Below, in pieces: positions 12,201 to 22,314 of a stretch of DNA of 64,000 nt (the stretch's first letter is position 1; each line of letters opens with the position of its first letter). The position numbers and the translations under genes are program-made. The DNA is from Steinernema hermaphroditum (taxonomy: Eukaryota > Nematoda > Chromadorea > Rhabditida > Steinernematidae), in NCBI GenBank assembly GCA_030435675.1, contig CM059621.1:310001-374000 (forward strand). The letters are read 5' to 3'. The notes below the pieces were generated by a model. The model saw only the letters and a list, made by a program, of their open reading frames with translations. It did not search any database and was not told the DNA's origin.

Positions 12201-15200
12201 GCTTCAATGAGCCTTGTGGAAAGGATGCGATGTGTCTGAAGGACGTGATCTACGGAAACTATTCGTGCGTGTGCCCCGTTGGCCTGACAGGACCCACGTG
12301 CACAGAAGATATCAACGAATGCCTGGATCCGGAGACGAGTCGATGGTGCACGCCTGGCGCCGGTGTCTGCGTCAACACGTTTGGCGGATTCCACTGCGAG
12401 TGCAAGCCCGGCTACACGGATCCGTGGTGCGGTTCGGTCATCGATTCCTGCGATCCGAACCCTTGCCTCAATGGGGCGACCTGCTTCAACGGCGTCGGCG
12501 GTTTCCAGTGCATCTGTTTGCCCGGATTCACTGGAGAGAACTGTGAAACGCCCGTTTGTTCTGCAGAAACGTGCTATAATGGAGGCATCTGTAACGCCAA
12601 TGGAACATGCACCTGTCCCGAGGGCTTCACTGGATACAATTGTGACTTGAACGATGCTGACTACGCGATGTGCAACAACAACAAATGTGAACATGGAGGA
12701 ATCTGCGTGCCGGACAAGTCAAAGACTGGGTGAGTAGCTGCTTATTTGCTCTATGATCAATCGATTATTTATTAGTGGCTATCGATGCTCATGCACCAAT
12801 GGATTCACCGGACAGTACTGCTCGTTCCCACCAAATGAATGCGCTGCTAATCCTTGTCAACATGGTGGATCGTGCTCGAATCGCCAGGGTGGCTACGAGT
12901 GCACTTGCCCGAGGGGATTCGCCGGAAAGAACTGTGAGGTAACGATCCGCTTTTGGTACTGCTTAAATCAACGCCTCTTCTCTAGGATAACATTGATGAC
13001 TGTGCCTCCAACCCTTGCCAGAACTCCGGAATCTGCATCGACGGCGTCGACTCGTTCGTCTGCCACTGCGACGCTTCCTACACTGGTCGCCTTTGCCAGC
13101 ACCGCATCGACCCGTGTCACGGCAACAAGTGCACGAACTCAGCAAAATGCCTGCCCACCACGGATTTCAAGAACTACACTTGCCAGTGCGAGACGGGCTT
13201 CGATGGACGTTATTGCGAAGAAGACATCAACGAGTGCGAGTCGGTGAAGCCGTGCCAGAACGGCGCTTCCTGTTCCAACGGTTACGGTGGCTATAAGTGC
13301 ACATGCCTACCAGGATTCACCGGTAGAAACTGCGACGTCAACATCGACGACTGTGCCAGAAATCCGTGCATGAACTATGGGCGATGCCTAGATCAGGTGA
13401 ACGGATTCAAGTGCGAATGTGAACCCGGCTTCACTGGTTCTCGCTGCGAGACCAACATCAACGACTGTGCGGAGAACGAGTGCCAGAACGGCGCCACCTG
13501 TGTGGACAAGATCAACGGCTATGAGTGCGCGTGCAAGCGAGGATTCAGTGGACGATTCTGTGAGATCAACGACAACGACTGCGTTCCTGGCCTGTGTCTC
13601 AATGGAGGCACTTGCATCGACGGTGTCAACTCCTACAGATGCGCCTGCGAGCAAAACTTCACCGGAAGGAACTGCCAGCAGAAGGTCGACCTTAGCTACT
13701 TCAATCGAACCGATCGTCACGAATACGAGCTGTGCGAGAAGAATAAGTGCTCACAGAAGGCCAAGAATGGACAGTGCGACCCCGAGTGCAACTTCTACAT
13801 CTGCGATTTTGATGGAGGCGACTGCTCGGCTGGACAGAGGCCTTTCGAGAAGTGCGAGCGGGCTAGCTACTGTGCCAGAGTGTTCCGTGATGGAAAGTGC
13901 GATCCGGCCTGTGATAACGAGCACTGCTTGTTCGATGGCTTCGACTGTGGATCGACCATGGAGAAGGTATGACTTGTTTTCGAGGGTTCTGAACTTAGTG
14001 TTCGAATTTTAGGTCTGCAAGAACTACGACTACTGTAAGCGCCGCTTTTCCGACGGTCACTGCGATGTCGAATGCGATATGGCTGCCTGTGGCTTTGATG
14101 GAGGCGATTGTCAGGATAAGAAGACCCTCAATGCCGCTACTCTTCCTGGCAGCATCCAAATGGTCTTCCTCACTTCACCGGAACACTTCTTTGCCAGCGT
14201 CAACCAGCTACTGATGACGCTCAATCGTCAATTCCGCGCCGTTGTCCACTTCCAAACCGATGGAGATGGCAATCCGATGATCTACGAGTGGGATAGCCAG
14301 CATGGCCGTGGCAACCTTATTCACGCACCCGAAGCGATCCCCCAGAAGCATCTGTCGAAGAGAGAAGCGATCCTTCGCGGTGTTCAAGTCGTCCTCTCCG
14401 TCAACGTCGAAATCTGCCGATCACACGACCCGCTCCAGTGCTTCAGTGACGTCGACTCTGTAGCTTCGTTAGCAGGAGCCGCCAGCTCTAAGAAGGACTT
14501 TGATTCGATGGGTCTTCCCGTCTACTCGGCCGTTTCCATGAAGGACGTACCAAAACAGGACAACTCGAACTACTTCATTTTAGTCATCGGAGTCCCAGTG
14601 TTCGCGATCATCGTCGCCTTCTTAGTGGTACAGGCCCGCGATCGCAAAAGGAAGACTCTTCACGCCCCGATCTGGGGAATTCCTCCAGAGACCGCTTCGA
14701 TCAAGTCCTACAATGGGAACCTCTACGGCTACGGTCACTATGATCTACTCGGAGCGCAACCAAGCATGAAGAGACAGAAGATCATGACCGGATTTCCTGA
14801 AGAGGCTAACTCTACCACCACGACAATCTCGTCCGTTAGTCCAACAGACAACACCGCCTGGAAGACCACCTCCCTCCACGACGCCCTAGAAGGAGAAACG
14901 CCGGTGACCCATGTCGCCAATGCTCATTTCCTAGGCAGCAAGAACGGACACGGCTTGACCCCCCTCATGGTCGCCGTGCTAAACAACAAAAAGCCGGAAG
15001 AAGTGGTCCTTTCCGAGGTGAAGCTTCTCCTCCAAGTGGGCGCGATGACTGGAACCAGCTTCGTAGACGAAGAAGACAACGAACAGAAAACGGCGCTTAT
15101 CCATGCAGTCAACATGGAAAGAACACACATCGTCGAAGCTCTTCTTCAAGAAGGCAAAGCCGACCCGAAAATCGGTGACTCCGACGGCAAGACTGCACTG

Positions 15201-16243
15201 CATTACGCCTGCGCCCTGAACTCTTTCGTCATGGTCAAGCTGCTGCTCAAGTCAGCCAAGCTGGGAGACGATGTCGACTTCGCTGATTCCAAGAACCGCA
15301 CTCCTCTCATGCTCTACGCTATGCACGGAGCAGATCGTCGAATTGGAGAGGCCCTCATTATCGCTGGAGCTGATAAGAACTGCGCCGGAATGAAGAACTC
15401 CATGGATTCCAACGGACTCACGCCCCTACACTTGGCCGCCCAGAACAACAACGTCGACGCCGTGGATCTACTCCTGGAGCACGATGTGACGAAGGATTGC
15501 CAGGACGAGCGGGAGATGACTCCGTTGATGTTCGCCGCCGAGAACGGCCACGATGAAATCGTTCAAAAGCTGCTGATTGCCGGTGCCAGTCGTGACATGA
15601 CCAACTCGCTGGGATTCACCGCTATGGAGCTGGCAAGGAACAACTACCGCAAAGAAGTTCTCGACGTTTTCGACGCGACTCCCGATTTCTTCCCGAGAAT
15701 GCCACAGAACCGCGTTGGACCGACAGCTTTGGCGCCTTCGCAAGCCAAGAGGGCCACTCAGAAGAGTGCAGCAGCTAGAAGAACACAGGTAAGAATACTC
15801 ATTCATTGCATATTTCTCAATTCTCTATTTCCAGAGCATCAAAAACAAGAACAAGCAAAGCATCAACAACTCGCCGGTCTACGCTGTTCCCCACAACCCG
15901 CTGACCCCTCCACTCTCCGATGGGTCCAGCTCCACCTACAGTGGCACCCCATCTCCACCGTACCACAATCACATGAGAGGTGGCGTCTACCCGGGCGCAA
16001 CGAACATGATGCCCGATGGAACATCTGTGTTGATGAGTCCCTATAGCCCGCAACAATCGGTATGCTTAAGCTCAACAAGAATCGAATCTATTTTGTTCGT
16101 TTTAGATGCCCACATCGATGAACAACGGTCAGTGGCAGCAACAGTCGCCACCGTACGACGACTATCAGCAAGCGCAGAATCCCTACCACTACAACATGGC
16201 CTACAGCGGCGGAACGTTCTATCCACAGGGACCTTGCGTATAG
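6239..16243 (+). CDS. Notch: Notch receptor (LIN-12/GLP-1 type), 13 exons, 1666 aa
   Basis: Single-pass receptor cleaved on ligand binding to release a transcriptional co-activator. Exons: 6239-6329, 6924-6996, 8527-8663, 9967-10107, 10874-11079, 11614-11767, 11814-12729, 12776-12938, 12986-13966, 14013-15788, 15835-16059, 16106-16243; a twelve-block model whose phases all join without a stop (5001 nt). A signal peptide (MRFSRTLLLTISLLALF) starts the protein. I count 21 EGF repeats (about residues 33-862), then three LNR modules with the CDFDGGDC-type signature (about 870-990), a heterodimerisation region, a membrane segment near 1140-1160, a RAM-like stretch (APIWGIPPE), ankyrin repeats (about 1265-1500) and a short Gln/Pro-rich tail containing TPSPP. 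C. elegans LIN-12 and GLP-1 have fewer EGF repeats (about 13 and 10), so this ectodomain is longer. Which of the two paralogues it matches cannot be told here. No obvious furin site is seen. Confidence 0.95.
7780..7861 (-). other. tRNA-like Pol III unit in Notch intron 2
   Basis: Read on the minus strand, it has an A-box-like TGGTCTAGTGG, a perfect B box GGTTCGAATCC, and then a run of seven T. A 7-bp stem GGATTAG/CTAATCC sits where the anticodon arm would be, but its loop is 11 nt and the acceptor stem pairs poorly. It is a tRNA pseudogene or tRNA-derived SINE head, not a convincing functional tRNA. Confidence 0.5.
7890..7976 (+). other. Second tRNA-like Pol III unit, divergent from the first
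   Basis: It has A box TGGCGTATTGG, B box GGTTCGAATCC about 35 nt downstream, and a T7 terminator. The acceptor arms do not pair, so a functional tRNA is unlikely. It lies about 30 bp from the minus-strand unit, head to head. Confidence 0.5.
8745..8865. other. Paired tRNA-like fragments in Notch intron 3
   Basis: The minus strand carries a B box (GAGTTCGAGTCC) followed by a T8 run. The plus strand carries TTGGTAATGG and B box GGCTCGAATCC, without a strong T run. The arrangement resembles the pair in intron 2 but is more decayed. Confidence 0.4.
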
Positions 16244-16479
16244 GATGGGCGACGCAACTAGCACTTCTTACAGGAAGACGGGTTGATGGGACAGTGATTC
16301 TCATATGTTCTATTATACAAAATGTTTATAGTATTATTATCAATATTTATCGATCGATCTGCTCTGTACATAAATTTTTATATGATATAAGTGTGGATGA
16401 CAAGATGATCACAATTAGATGGAGGATTACAAAGTCGGCAATCTTAGGGACATCAGGGATAGAAGACAGGTAGCTGTGA

Positions 16480-16641
16480 TCAGACGATTTGGGCAAGGTT
16501 GCGGGCATTGTTGTTGTAATCGATAGCATCACTGAAAAGTCGATGTTCCTGAGCTGCAGCGGCTTCCAGGCACTGGATAACGATGATGGCCAACAGGAGC
16601 ATGGATAAGAAGGCGATAATCATGATGGTAGTTGGCTCCAT
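16480..16641 (-). CDS. Single-pass membrane microprotein, 53 aa
   Basis: Family not recognised. The 53-residue product starts MEPTTIMIIAFLSMLL, with one hydrophobic span at about residues 6-24 and then a polar tail with NNNARN. A CTTTCAG acceptor lies just upstream of the start codon (minus strand), which fits trans-splicing and supports the start. It converges on the Notch gene; their ends are 237 bp apart. It shares design (short N-terminus, one span, polar tail), but no clear sequence identity, with the gene at 55900. Confidence 0.6.
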   Translation of the reverse strand: MEPTTIMIIAFLSMLLLAIIVIQCLEAAAAQEHRLFSDAIDYNNNARNLAQIV

Positions 16642-17057
16642 TTCCCCTGAAAGCTTCGACTTATAGTTTTCAAAGTAAATGGCAGAGTCAAGAGACAGCC
16701 TGAACTCACGGGTACGGAACGAAGTGAAATGAGTGGTGGTCGGCCAGAGCGAGATCCGTGGATGGAGTTACGTGTCCATTATTAGTCATTACAGATCCCT
16801 AGTCGGTTGACTGGAGGCCGAATCATACCGTGATTTGTCAGCCATGTACTGTCGAGGAAACGGTCAATTGTGCGTCAAGCGAAGCGTACTTTCATACCAA
16901 AAATGAGCATTTTTATTACACGAATTAAGTTACATTTCAGGCACTTGAGTGGTATATAGGGTACATAACAGGGTCACATATGGCATCGTTGAAAACTGGG
17001 CGCTACTTTCAAGCCACTTGTAATGGTGGTGGATAACAGGAACATGACAAAGAACGC

Positions 17058-17222
17058 CTAGTGTATGGGCTGGTGCTTCTTCCAAGCAACTGTGAGGCTA
17101 AATCTGACGTCGATTATGGCTATCGAGATTGACATCACGACTGACATCAATTTGAGGATCAAAAACATGAGTTGAATGAGGATGATAACGAGGGTATAAC
17201 AAAACATGAGTAGAAAATCCAT
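17058..17222 (-). CDS. Hydrophobic membrane microprotein, 54 aa
   Basis: Family not recognised. The 54-residue product begins MDFLLMFCYTLVIILIQLM and stays hydrophobic to about residue 38, enough for one long or two short spans, then ends in a basic tail (WKKHQPIH). The start follows TTTCAG by six bases. It lies between the genes at 16480 and 17777 on the same strand. Gaps of about 400-550 bp are wider than typical nematode operon spacing, so independent transcription is equally likely. Confidence 0.55.
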   Translation of the reverse strand: MDFLLMFCYTLVIILIQLMFLILKLMSVVMSISIAIIDVRFSLTVAWKKHQPIH

Positions 17223-17776
17223 TTTTGCCTGAAAGATACTATTTTATTATCTATCAATATAACAAAGACACATTACATGCAAGAGGAGACGTCCTTGCGA
17301 AGGGAACACTTGGAATCGAAGTGAGATATCCGACGATGGCATGGCAGTCGGCCGATCCCGACTAGTCATCTTGTCTCTCTGAGCGCCTGGGAGAGGAATA
17401 ACTCATCCCTCCGGGACGTGAAATAAACAATGTGATCACTGATGAGTCTAGTATGAAACGCGTACAATAATGGAAATCTCCATATTGAGGCCGATCAACG
17501 CGGGATGAAGTGCCGAATTATCGGAGTCCGTCTAGTAGACAAGAACAAAACTGAGAGGCTCCAAGGTAAGCCGCTGTACTGCAGAACAGAGATACGCACA
17601 AGATGGTTTAATCATTCTTAAGGTCCATAAATGTGTATTATATAAAGCGTGGTAGTGCATGTTTATTACGTTAAAAGTTGCATTCGAAGACTTAAGATAT
17701 TCTTAAGACATTGGTAATCAGTATTACAATTGTGGATACAGGCTGTATGGCTCTCGTCTCCTTCATCTTGCCTTCT

Positions 17777-17968
17777 TCAAACGTCTTCGGCGAAAGCGTC
17801 CTTGCAGAAGTTGGGGTTCGAGAAGCTGACATCAGCGGGTGCCTCGGTGTCGCCTTTCTTAGCGCAAGACTCAACGCACATGAGATAGACAAGGTCGATG
17901 ACGTAGTAGATGAGATACGCGATGAGAAAGGGAAGGAGGATGAGGCAGAGGCCGACAACGAAGTGCAT
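17777..17968 (-). CDS. Conserved membrane microprotein, 63 aa (copy 1)
   Basis: Function unknown. One strong membrane span lies at about residues 2-28 (VVGLCLILLPFLIAYLIYYV), followed by a polar tail with CAKKGDTEAPA. A paralogue of exactly the same length lies at 55271-55462 on the other strand. Differences are scattered and mostly conservative, with no frameshift, which is strong evidence that the frame is real. TTTCAG at 17975-17980, six bases before the start, is a candidate trans-splice acceptor. The upstream sequence to about 18300 is also shared with the 55 kb locus. Confidence 0.75.
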   Translation of the reverse strand: MHFVVGLCLILLPFLIAYLIYYVIDLVYLMCVESCAKKGDTEAPADVSFSNPNFCKDAFAEDV

Positions 17969-17980
17969 TTTTCCCTGAAA

Positions 17981-18310
17981 GGTTCCTCATTTATTATGCG
18001 AGAAACACTCTCGGACACGACAAGACAACCACAAGTCCTTGGAAGGTCCTTTCTCCCGCAGGCAGATCTGAAGCCAACGATTGGGGCACTCTAACAGTGG
18101 AATGATCGCCAGGCAGTAGATGCCCATCCTTAGTCATCCTCTATCCCAGACTGGGAGGGCAGGTGGAAAATCACACAAATCGGGGCGTGATCATCCGAAC
18201 GCAATGCGTATTGAAGAGTTCGGACTCCTATGTGCAAGCTTCCTCAAAATTGTACACTTCGGAAGCAGATGACAAAGATGAGTGAATACAGTGATACCGA
18301 AGTTCCGATT
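17981..18310 (-). promoter_or_regulatory. Upstream region shared with the 55 kb microprotein locus
   Basis: This matches 54950-55257 in inverted orientation. Short open frames starting MGI exist in both copies (minus strand at 18124; plus strand at 55111), but indels shift their frames, so the conservation looks like promoter or 5' untranslated sequence rather than protein. Confidence 0.45.
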
Positions 18311-18458
18311 CGAGTCTTCCGAAGTTCCGATAGTTTGCATTTCATTTTTTGACTTCTCAGAGATCTGCTCATAAGTAGTTCGGCCGGGTATTTCTTCAGT
18401 GGTAATGCTGACATGTTGAACTCAATAGAGATCTGGCTACAAGGTTGGCAAAAGAAAC

Positions 18459-18622
18459 AAAAAGAACTGGTCAAGTTTGTGCCAATGGGACCGTGGTTCT
18501 GAATGATAACCCGCTGACTCCGGACCTGTTCTGTGTTGACGTCGACGTCTCGCGCTTTTATTATACCACCACAACTCCATCTTCCTGGGAGCAGCGATGT
18601 GAGAGACGGCAGACGGACAGAG
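18459..18622 (-). repeat. TATA/T5 repeat, copy 1 (candidate Pol III ncRNA)
   Basis: Member of an eight-copy family. Read on the minus strand it has GTCTGCCGTCTCTCAC (here GTCTGCCG then CTCTCAC), GCTGCTCCCAGGAAG, the TATA-like TATAATAAAAG, the core GGTCCGGAGTCAGCGGGTT, GGCACAAACTTGACC and a T5 run. The upstream conserved block, TATA and T run keep their spacing in other copies. Confidence 0.65.
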
Positions 18623-18924
18623 AAATGGTGAGTCATCCCGTGTAATTGAGGTCTCTCTTTCAAAAGAATGATCTCTCCGTCTTTATTTGAAGACGTCGTC
18701 TGTTAGTAAGGATAGTTTCGTCTTTGTGAACCAATGCAACGAATCCTGGTGAGCATGTCATTCCCATAGTGATGATCAAATTCAACACAATCTGAAAATT
18801 GTCTTCTTGAGTTCCACTTATATAAACTACAACGCTCAAAGTTTTGAGCAAGAATTTTTGGTTTTTTGTTTTTTTTTAAATTTGGTTATCATCGGCTTAA
18901 AAACTGTAGCGAACAATGTCAGCC

Positions 18925-19037
18925 AAAAACAGTGCTCAAGTTAGTGCCAGCGCGAGGTTTCTGATTGGTAACCCACTGACTCCGGACCGCTGTAAGAGAG
19001 TGGCGACCCGTTGCGCTTTTATTACTCAACCACAATT
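18925..19037 (-). repeat. TATA/T5 repeat, copy 2 (upstream part missing)
   Basis: It keeps the AATAAAAGCGC segment, the GGTCCGGAGTCAGTGGG core and the T5 run, but lacks the GCTGCTCCCA block. Partial tails of the same repeat occur near 19083-19110 and 19530-19550. Confidence 0.6.
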
Positions 19038-19147
19038 GCTAAAATGATAAAAAAACAGTCAAATTAGAGCCGAATTTGAAAACTGCAGCCAAAACAGTGG
19101 TCAAGTTTGTGCTACTCACTATTTGGCTACAAGGTGGCATAATGAAC

Positions 19148-19310
19148 AAAAAGAACTGGTCAAGTTTGTGCCAATGGGATCGTGGTTCTGGATGATAACC
19201 CGCTGACTCCGGACCTGTTCTGTGTTGACGTTGACGCCTCGCGCTTTTATTGTACCACCACAACTCCATCTCCTTGGGAGCAGCGTTGTGACAGACAGCA
19301 GACGAACAGA
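19148..19310 (-). repeat. TATA/T5 repeat, copy 3
   Basis: Full-length copy, very close to copy 1 and to the copies at 54541 and 57981. The TATA-like box here reads ACAATAAAAGCGCG. Confidence 0.65.
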
Positions 19311-19610
19311 GAAATGATGATTCATCCCGTGCAATTGAGGTCTCTCTTTCAAAAGAATGATCTTTCCGTCGTTATTTAAAGACGTCTTCGGCTACCAACC
19401 ATAGTTCGGTCTTTGTGAACCAACTCAGAGAATCCTGGTGATCATGACATTCCTGTAGTAGTGCTTAAATTCAACACAATCTGCTCTTTAAATTTACTTA
19501 GCATCAGTTTAAAAACTGTAGCGAATAATCTCATTAAAAAACAGCGGTCAAGTTTAACTACAGTAATCTTTATTGTGACAAGGCGCAAATGACATTCCTA
19601 TGTGATCACA

Positions 19611-19910
19611 TTAAAGAATTTTGTGAATCACTTGTGCTATAAGTGTTTGCTGTTTCTGTACTTTGTGCATAAGAACGTCATCGTCGTCATCTCGTCTGTC
19701 CATCGGTCGAGCTTTTTGATACCATCCTAAAGTAACCAGATTCTTGGTTGTACACAAACGTGCTCTACTTCCACGCACCGCTAAAATACCAGGCGGCGTG
19801 GTAAAGATAGCTAGATCCATAGTCCGATAAAACGGTACACACTCGTCTTTGACCAGCGTGCTGTCGACCAGATATTCTCCGTGCTTTGTTGTCTAGCCAA
19901 GCGCAACATA
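19611..19910 (-). pseudogene. Terminal exon of an unidentified gene, copy A, with a stop
   Basis: On the minus strand an acceptor (CTCGATAG) opens a 300-nt frame to a stop, with the stretches GEYLVDSTLVKDECVPFYRT and FTTPPGILAVRGSRARLC and an Asp-rich run (RRDDDDDV). A TAG at 19895-19893 interrupts it where copy B (32579-33067) has TGG. The frame is otherwise conserved between copies, including the stop. A preceding exon may lie at about 20080-20130 (…MQKLMHYHISAPLH, donor GTAAGAG), but its phase does not join. Family not recognised. Confidence 0.45.
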
Positions 19911-20218
19911 CTATCGAGATTTTATGTGTTAGTTCTTTGTACTTGGGATAAGATCAACGTAATCCAAAAAACCTTAATTTTTTTCGTTGAGATATAGGAA
20001 CCTGCTTATATATTCTGTATCATAAAATATGCTCATAAAAGAACAACTCAAACACATACTTGGCTGCCACTCTTACCGTGTAGTGGTGCGCTGATATGGT
20101 AGTGCATTAATTTCTGCATCGCCTTCTTATCTTAGAGTTCATCAATACGAATGGATGAAATACTCGGTTGAAAACTTCTTATGAAACAAATTAAAAAAAA
20201 CTTTTGTACTGCAGATTG

Positions 20219-21899
20219 CTTTAGTACTTTCATTTGTGCCCCCAGCGATCGGTCGGGTCGTCCACTCGCTCTCTCTCTGAGGCTGTCTGAGCCGAATGAG
20301 TTAAGTGAGCGGTCGTTCTCGGCCGTCGTTGTTGGCGCAATGACCGCCCCAGCTCCCAGAAGGCCTGGAACACCAGGGAGCCGTAGTTCTATCGTCTCGC
20401 CAAAAAGCCCATCACGACCGCCCGACTCTACCCGCGCCGCCAGCCGAACCGAAGATGACTCTCCGCTCCGTTGGCTCTGCTCCACCGAAATCGCGATCAC
20501 GGTTTTCTTCTTTGTGTACAGGGTGGCGCATAAATACTGTAAGTGAACAAACTGCTTATAACTTTTCATTTATGAGATGAAAACAAAATGAATTTATAAC
20601 CAAAGGAAAGGCCAGGCACTTCTGTACAACATAATTGAATTCTGTCCAAAATGCCCTACTTGAAACTTTTTTAGAGGCGGTCAGACGCTTCTGGAAATTT
20701 TTCAGGATTGCCGCGGTGACTTTCGGCGTACTTGCCTTCCAAACGGTCTTCGGAGCGAGATTCAGAGAATCCGCTCTAGCATGTCTTGTAGCGCAGACTT
20801 TTAGCTCTAGAATTGACTAAACAGCAAAGTTGGTAGAGTTGAAAACCGGGGAATACGGTGACCAAACATCTTCCCACCAAACCCAACATCCTTCCTTCAC
20901 CTGGTTGGCAGAGACAAGACAAAGGTGTTCTTGGCTCCATGGGCAGGCGCCTAGTCCTGCTGAAACGTTCATAAGGCGTTGGAAGGTAGATGTAGGACTT
21001 AGGATTTCACCGCGCTGTTCAGAACCGGTTTCAGCTAGTTCTTCCCAGTGCAGGTCATCTTTTTTCAATTGACTTCGAAACAAAACGACCTCCAGGTTCC
21101 CAACTCCAGAAACCTCGGCCCAAACCATGTTGAACTGTGGGATGCGGCTCTTTTCGACGGTAACGGTGCGGGGAGAGCGTTTTGCAAGACGTTTATGATG
21201 AACCCGGGTGTTTTGCAACCGTTCTACGGTGAAAATCTGCCCATCCGAGACCAGAATTCTCTGGAGGTTCCTGCCGCGGACTTCATCTTCTGGTTCTTCT
21301 TTAGTTTTGCAGCCTTCATTTCGTCATCGAGGAACTGCGCGTGTGCCACCTTGTAGTGGTCAAGTCCCTGATCTTCTTTTACTAATTTCCTATCCCATCC
21401 CTCAATGACCCCGTGCTCCTTAGCCAGTTTTCTTATGGACATGGCCTCATTCCACTTGATCTTGTTTCGAATGGCTTCTCTGCTCCATGCTTTTCGGGCC
21501 GTTCCCGGTTTTTTAATCATTTGGTGGATCTGTATCCCAGCTGTCTCTTGTAAGTATTTTACATTCCGCTGGACTTGAAAAAATTGGAATTTCGTTAACT
21601 TTTCAATCTCCGCCATCGGCATTCCACGCTTGTAATCGGCGATGATAGCAAAACGGTCACTTTGAGATACCCTTTTATCTGACGAGAAAAGGTAAAAGTA
21701 CCGGCGGGAACATCACTTCTAGATCAAAAAAGGACGAGAAACAGGAATATAACAATAGAAGTGCTTTAAAACCCCACAAAATCAAGATGAATTGAAAAGT
21801 TCGTCGACTTACAGTATTTATGCGCCACCCTGTATATATGAGACGTCCTGCACGGTGTAAGCCGTTGATTCGGGAAGATAAATCGTGTAAATCGTGTAA
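20219..21899 (+). mobile_element. Retroelement insertion, 12-bp TSD, with a nested DNA transposon
   Basis: Unit 2 of the duplication lacks this segment. It is flanked by ACTGCAGATTGC on both sides, a 12-bp target duplication. Its 3' end has a tandem ATCGTGTAA tail, as RTE-type LINEs and their SINEs often do. The first 300 bp (20219-20518) are homologous to 50440-50740 on the minus strand. The Tc1-like element at 20519-21832 lies within it. Confidence 0.7.
20519..21832 (-). mobile_element. Tc1/mariner-type transposon, decayed
   Basis: It has perfect terminal inverted repeats (CAGGGTGGCGCATAAATACT… , 26 bp or more) flanked by TA on both sides, 1314 bp in all. The minus strand holds a broken transposase: an N-terminal helix-turn-helix part in 21224-21650 (…IRKLAKEHG…) and a shifted C-terminal part in 20817-21120 with VWAEVSGVGNLE and WSPYSPVFNS, in the place of the usual VWG.I and W.P.SPDLNP motifs. 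At least one frameshift and lost catalytic Asp residues make it inactive. Confidence 0.85.
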
Positions 21900-22314
21900 A
21901 CTGCAGATTGCCGATAACATCTACGATTATAATCATCTTTTTGAGAGGAGGTAGAGTGAACCACTTAGATACCGCCCGTGACCCAGTATGTAGGTCATCT
22001 CTCTTTTTTTCACTTGAGTTGAGATAAGGTACCGAGTGGTTTGAAGAGCGAGGTCCAAATACTCTATTAACGCTTTGCCGAGACGATCGGTCTCATCGTT
22101 GTGAGACCGAGAATAGGGTCCGGCGGAATGGAAACAATGAACTTTTTCAAATAATTTTCGAAAAAAAATTTCCATTGTGTTCATTGGAATTATTGCTCTC
22201 ACAACGATGGAATTGATCGTCTCAAATAAGCCGGCTATTGAAGCGTCGCATGTGGCTATTAGAATGCCCTGAGTGGTGAGCCTTTTTCGCCTACATTATG
22301 GTGTTTTTTCAGAT

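Noticed and set aside
11810..12694. 294-residue open frame on the minus strand inside the Notch EGF exons
   Set aside because: It is the complement of Cys-rich EGF coding sequence, where antisense stops are rare; the plus-strand frame has clear EGF periodicity and joins neighbouring exons.
18459..19310. The TATA/T5 repeats as spliced-leader RNA genes
   Set aside because: CAAACTTGACC only loosely resembles a leader sequence, and there is no clear donor plus Sm-binding site at the expected places.
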